NCBI GenBank assembly: GCA_003154025.1
Contig: PMCE01000057.1
Location: forward strand, 4,730 to 10,227
Origin: Syntrophaceae bacterium
GTDB lineage: Bacteria > Desulfobacterota > SM23-61
Direction: 5' to 3'
Length of the DNA stretch: 5,498 bases
This document shows, piece after piece, positions 5,434-5,498 of the stretch. Position 1 is the stretch's first letter, and each line of letters opens with the position of its first letter. Under the pieces are notes generated by a model, which saw nothing but the letters and a program-made list of their open reading frames with translations, was not told the origin of the DNA and made no database searches. Made by a program: the position numbers and the translations under genes.

Positions 5434-5447
5434 ATTTCAACTGCCAA
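5420..5447 (-). promoter_or_regulatory. Candidate promoter of the iscS-iscU-DUF59 operon
   Basis: On the minus strand TTGGCA (5442-5447) is followed after 16 bases by CATAAG (5420-5425), matching consensus at 5 of 6 and 4 of 6 positions. The expected start near 5413 leaves a leader of about 25 bases with the Shine-Dalgarno sequence. TATATA at 5406-5411 is a competing -10 but lacks a good -35 at the right distance. Confidence 0.45.
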
Positions 5448-5448
5448 A

Positions 5449-5486
5449 GGATTCCAGCGGGGCTGACTCCCGAGAATCCTTTTTTA
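5449..5486 (+). terminator. Terminator-like hairpin facing right, no matching gene seen
   Basis: On the plus strand GGATTC (5449-5454) pairs with GAATCC (5474-5479); inside it CGGG pairs with CCCG, with a small asymmetric internal loop. Six T and then ATTAT follow directly. The orientation fits termination of a plus-strand transcript, yet no plus-strand gene lies before it in the window. Confidence 0.55.
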
Positions 5487-5498
5487 TTATCGCTCATC

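Noticed and set aside
5434..5498. tRNA or known structured RNA at the right edge
   Set aside because: The hairpin with a T-tract resembles an intrinsic terminator; there is no cloverleaf, T-arm consensus or CCA end.

Overview
The window reads as a chromosomal segment of an anaerobic bacterium, most plausibly a sulfate-reducing or syntrophic member of the Desulfobacterota (old Deltaproteobacteria). This rests on the gene set, the moderately GC-rich composition judged by eye, and an IscS/IscU pair that resembles the pair I remember from the sulfate-reducing archaeon Archaeoglobus fulgidus. The taxon is inference; no rRNA or tRNA is present. All seven recognisable genes lie on the minus strand, so transcription runs from high to low coordinates.

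Right part (5498 to 3206): a compact iron-sulfur cluster assembly operon. After a 110-base leader with a candidate promoter, a 19-base dyad and a terminator-like hairpin facing the other way, come a NifS/IscS-family protein (5388-4207), an IscU scaffold with an added C-terminal zinc ribbon (4168-3674) and a DUF59/MIP18 protein (3626-3273). A strong intrinsic terminator follows (3242-3206). The key observation is that the IscS homolog has lost the lysine that binds PLP (Thr203 at that place) and other pocket residues, but keeps the loop cysteine (Cys326). It is therefore unlikely to be an ordinary cysteine desulfurase. It may work as a structural or cluster-ligand partner of IscU fed by environmental sulfide, as proposed for the A. 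fulgidus protein.

Middle (3205 to 2016): a noncoding stretch of about 200 bases with two promoter candidates, then a D-2-hydroxyacid dehydrogenase of the SerA-like type without an ACT domain.

Left part (1951 to 169): mobB (molybdenum cofactor nucleotide attachment), a TorD/NarJ-type chaperone and a tatA translocase subunit. Together they suggest a maturation and export set for a molybdenum or tungsten enzyme that is not itself in the window. tatA has its own promoter and a TTG start. The gaps around mobB carry short tandem heptamers (CAGATTT and CTATNAG types) and an imperfect inverted repeat that occupy the places where ribosome binding sites would be expected. Bases 1-168 hold no gene I can support.
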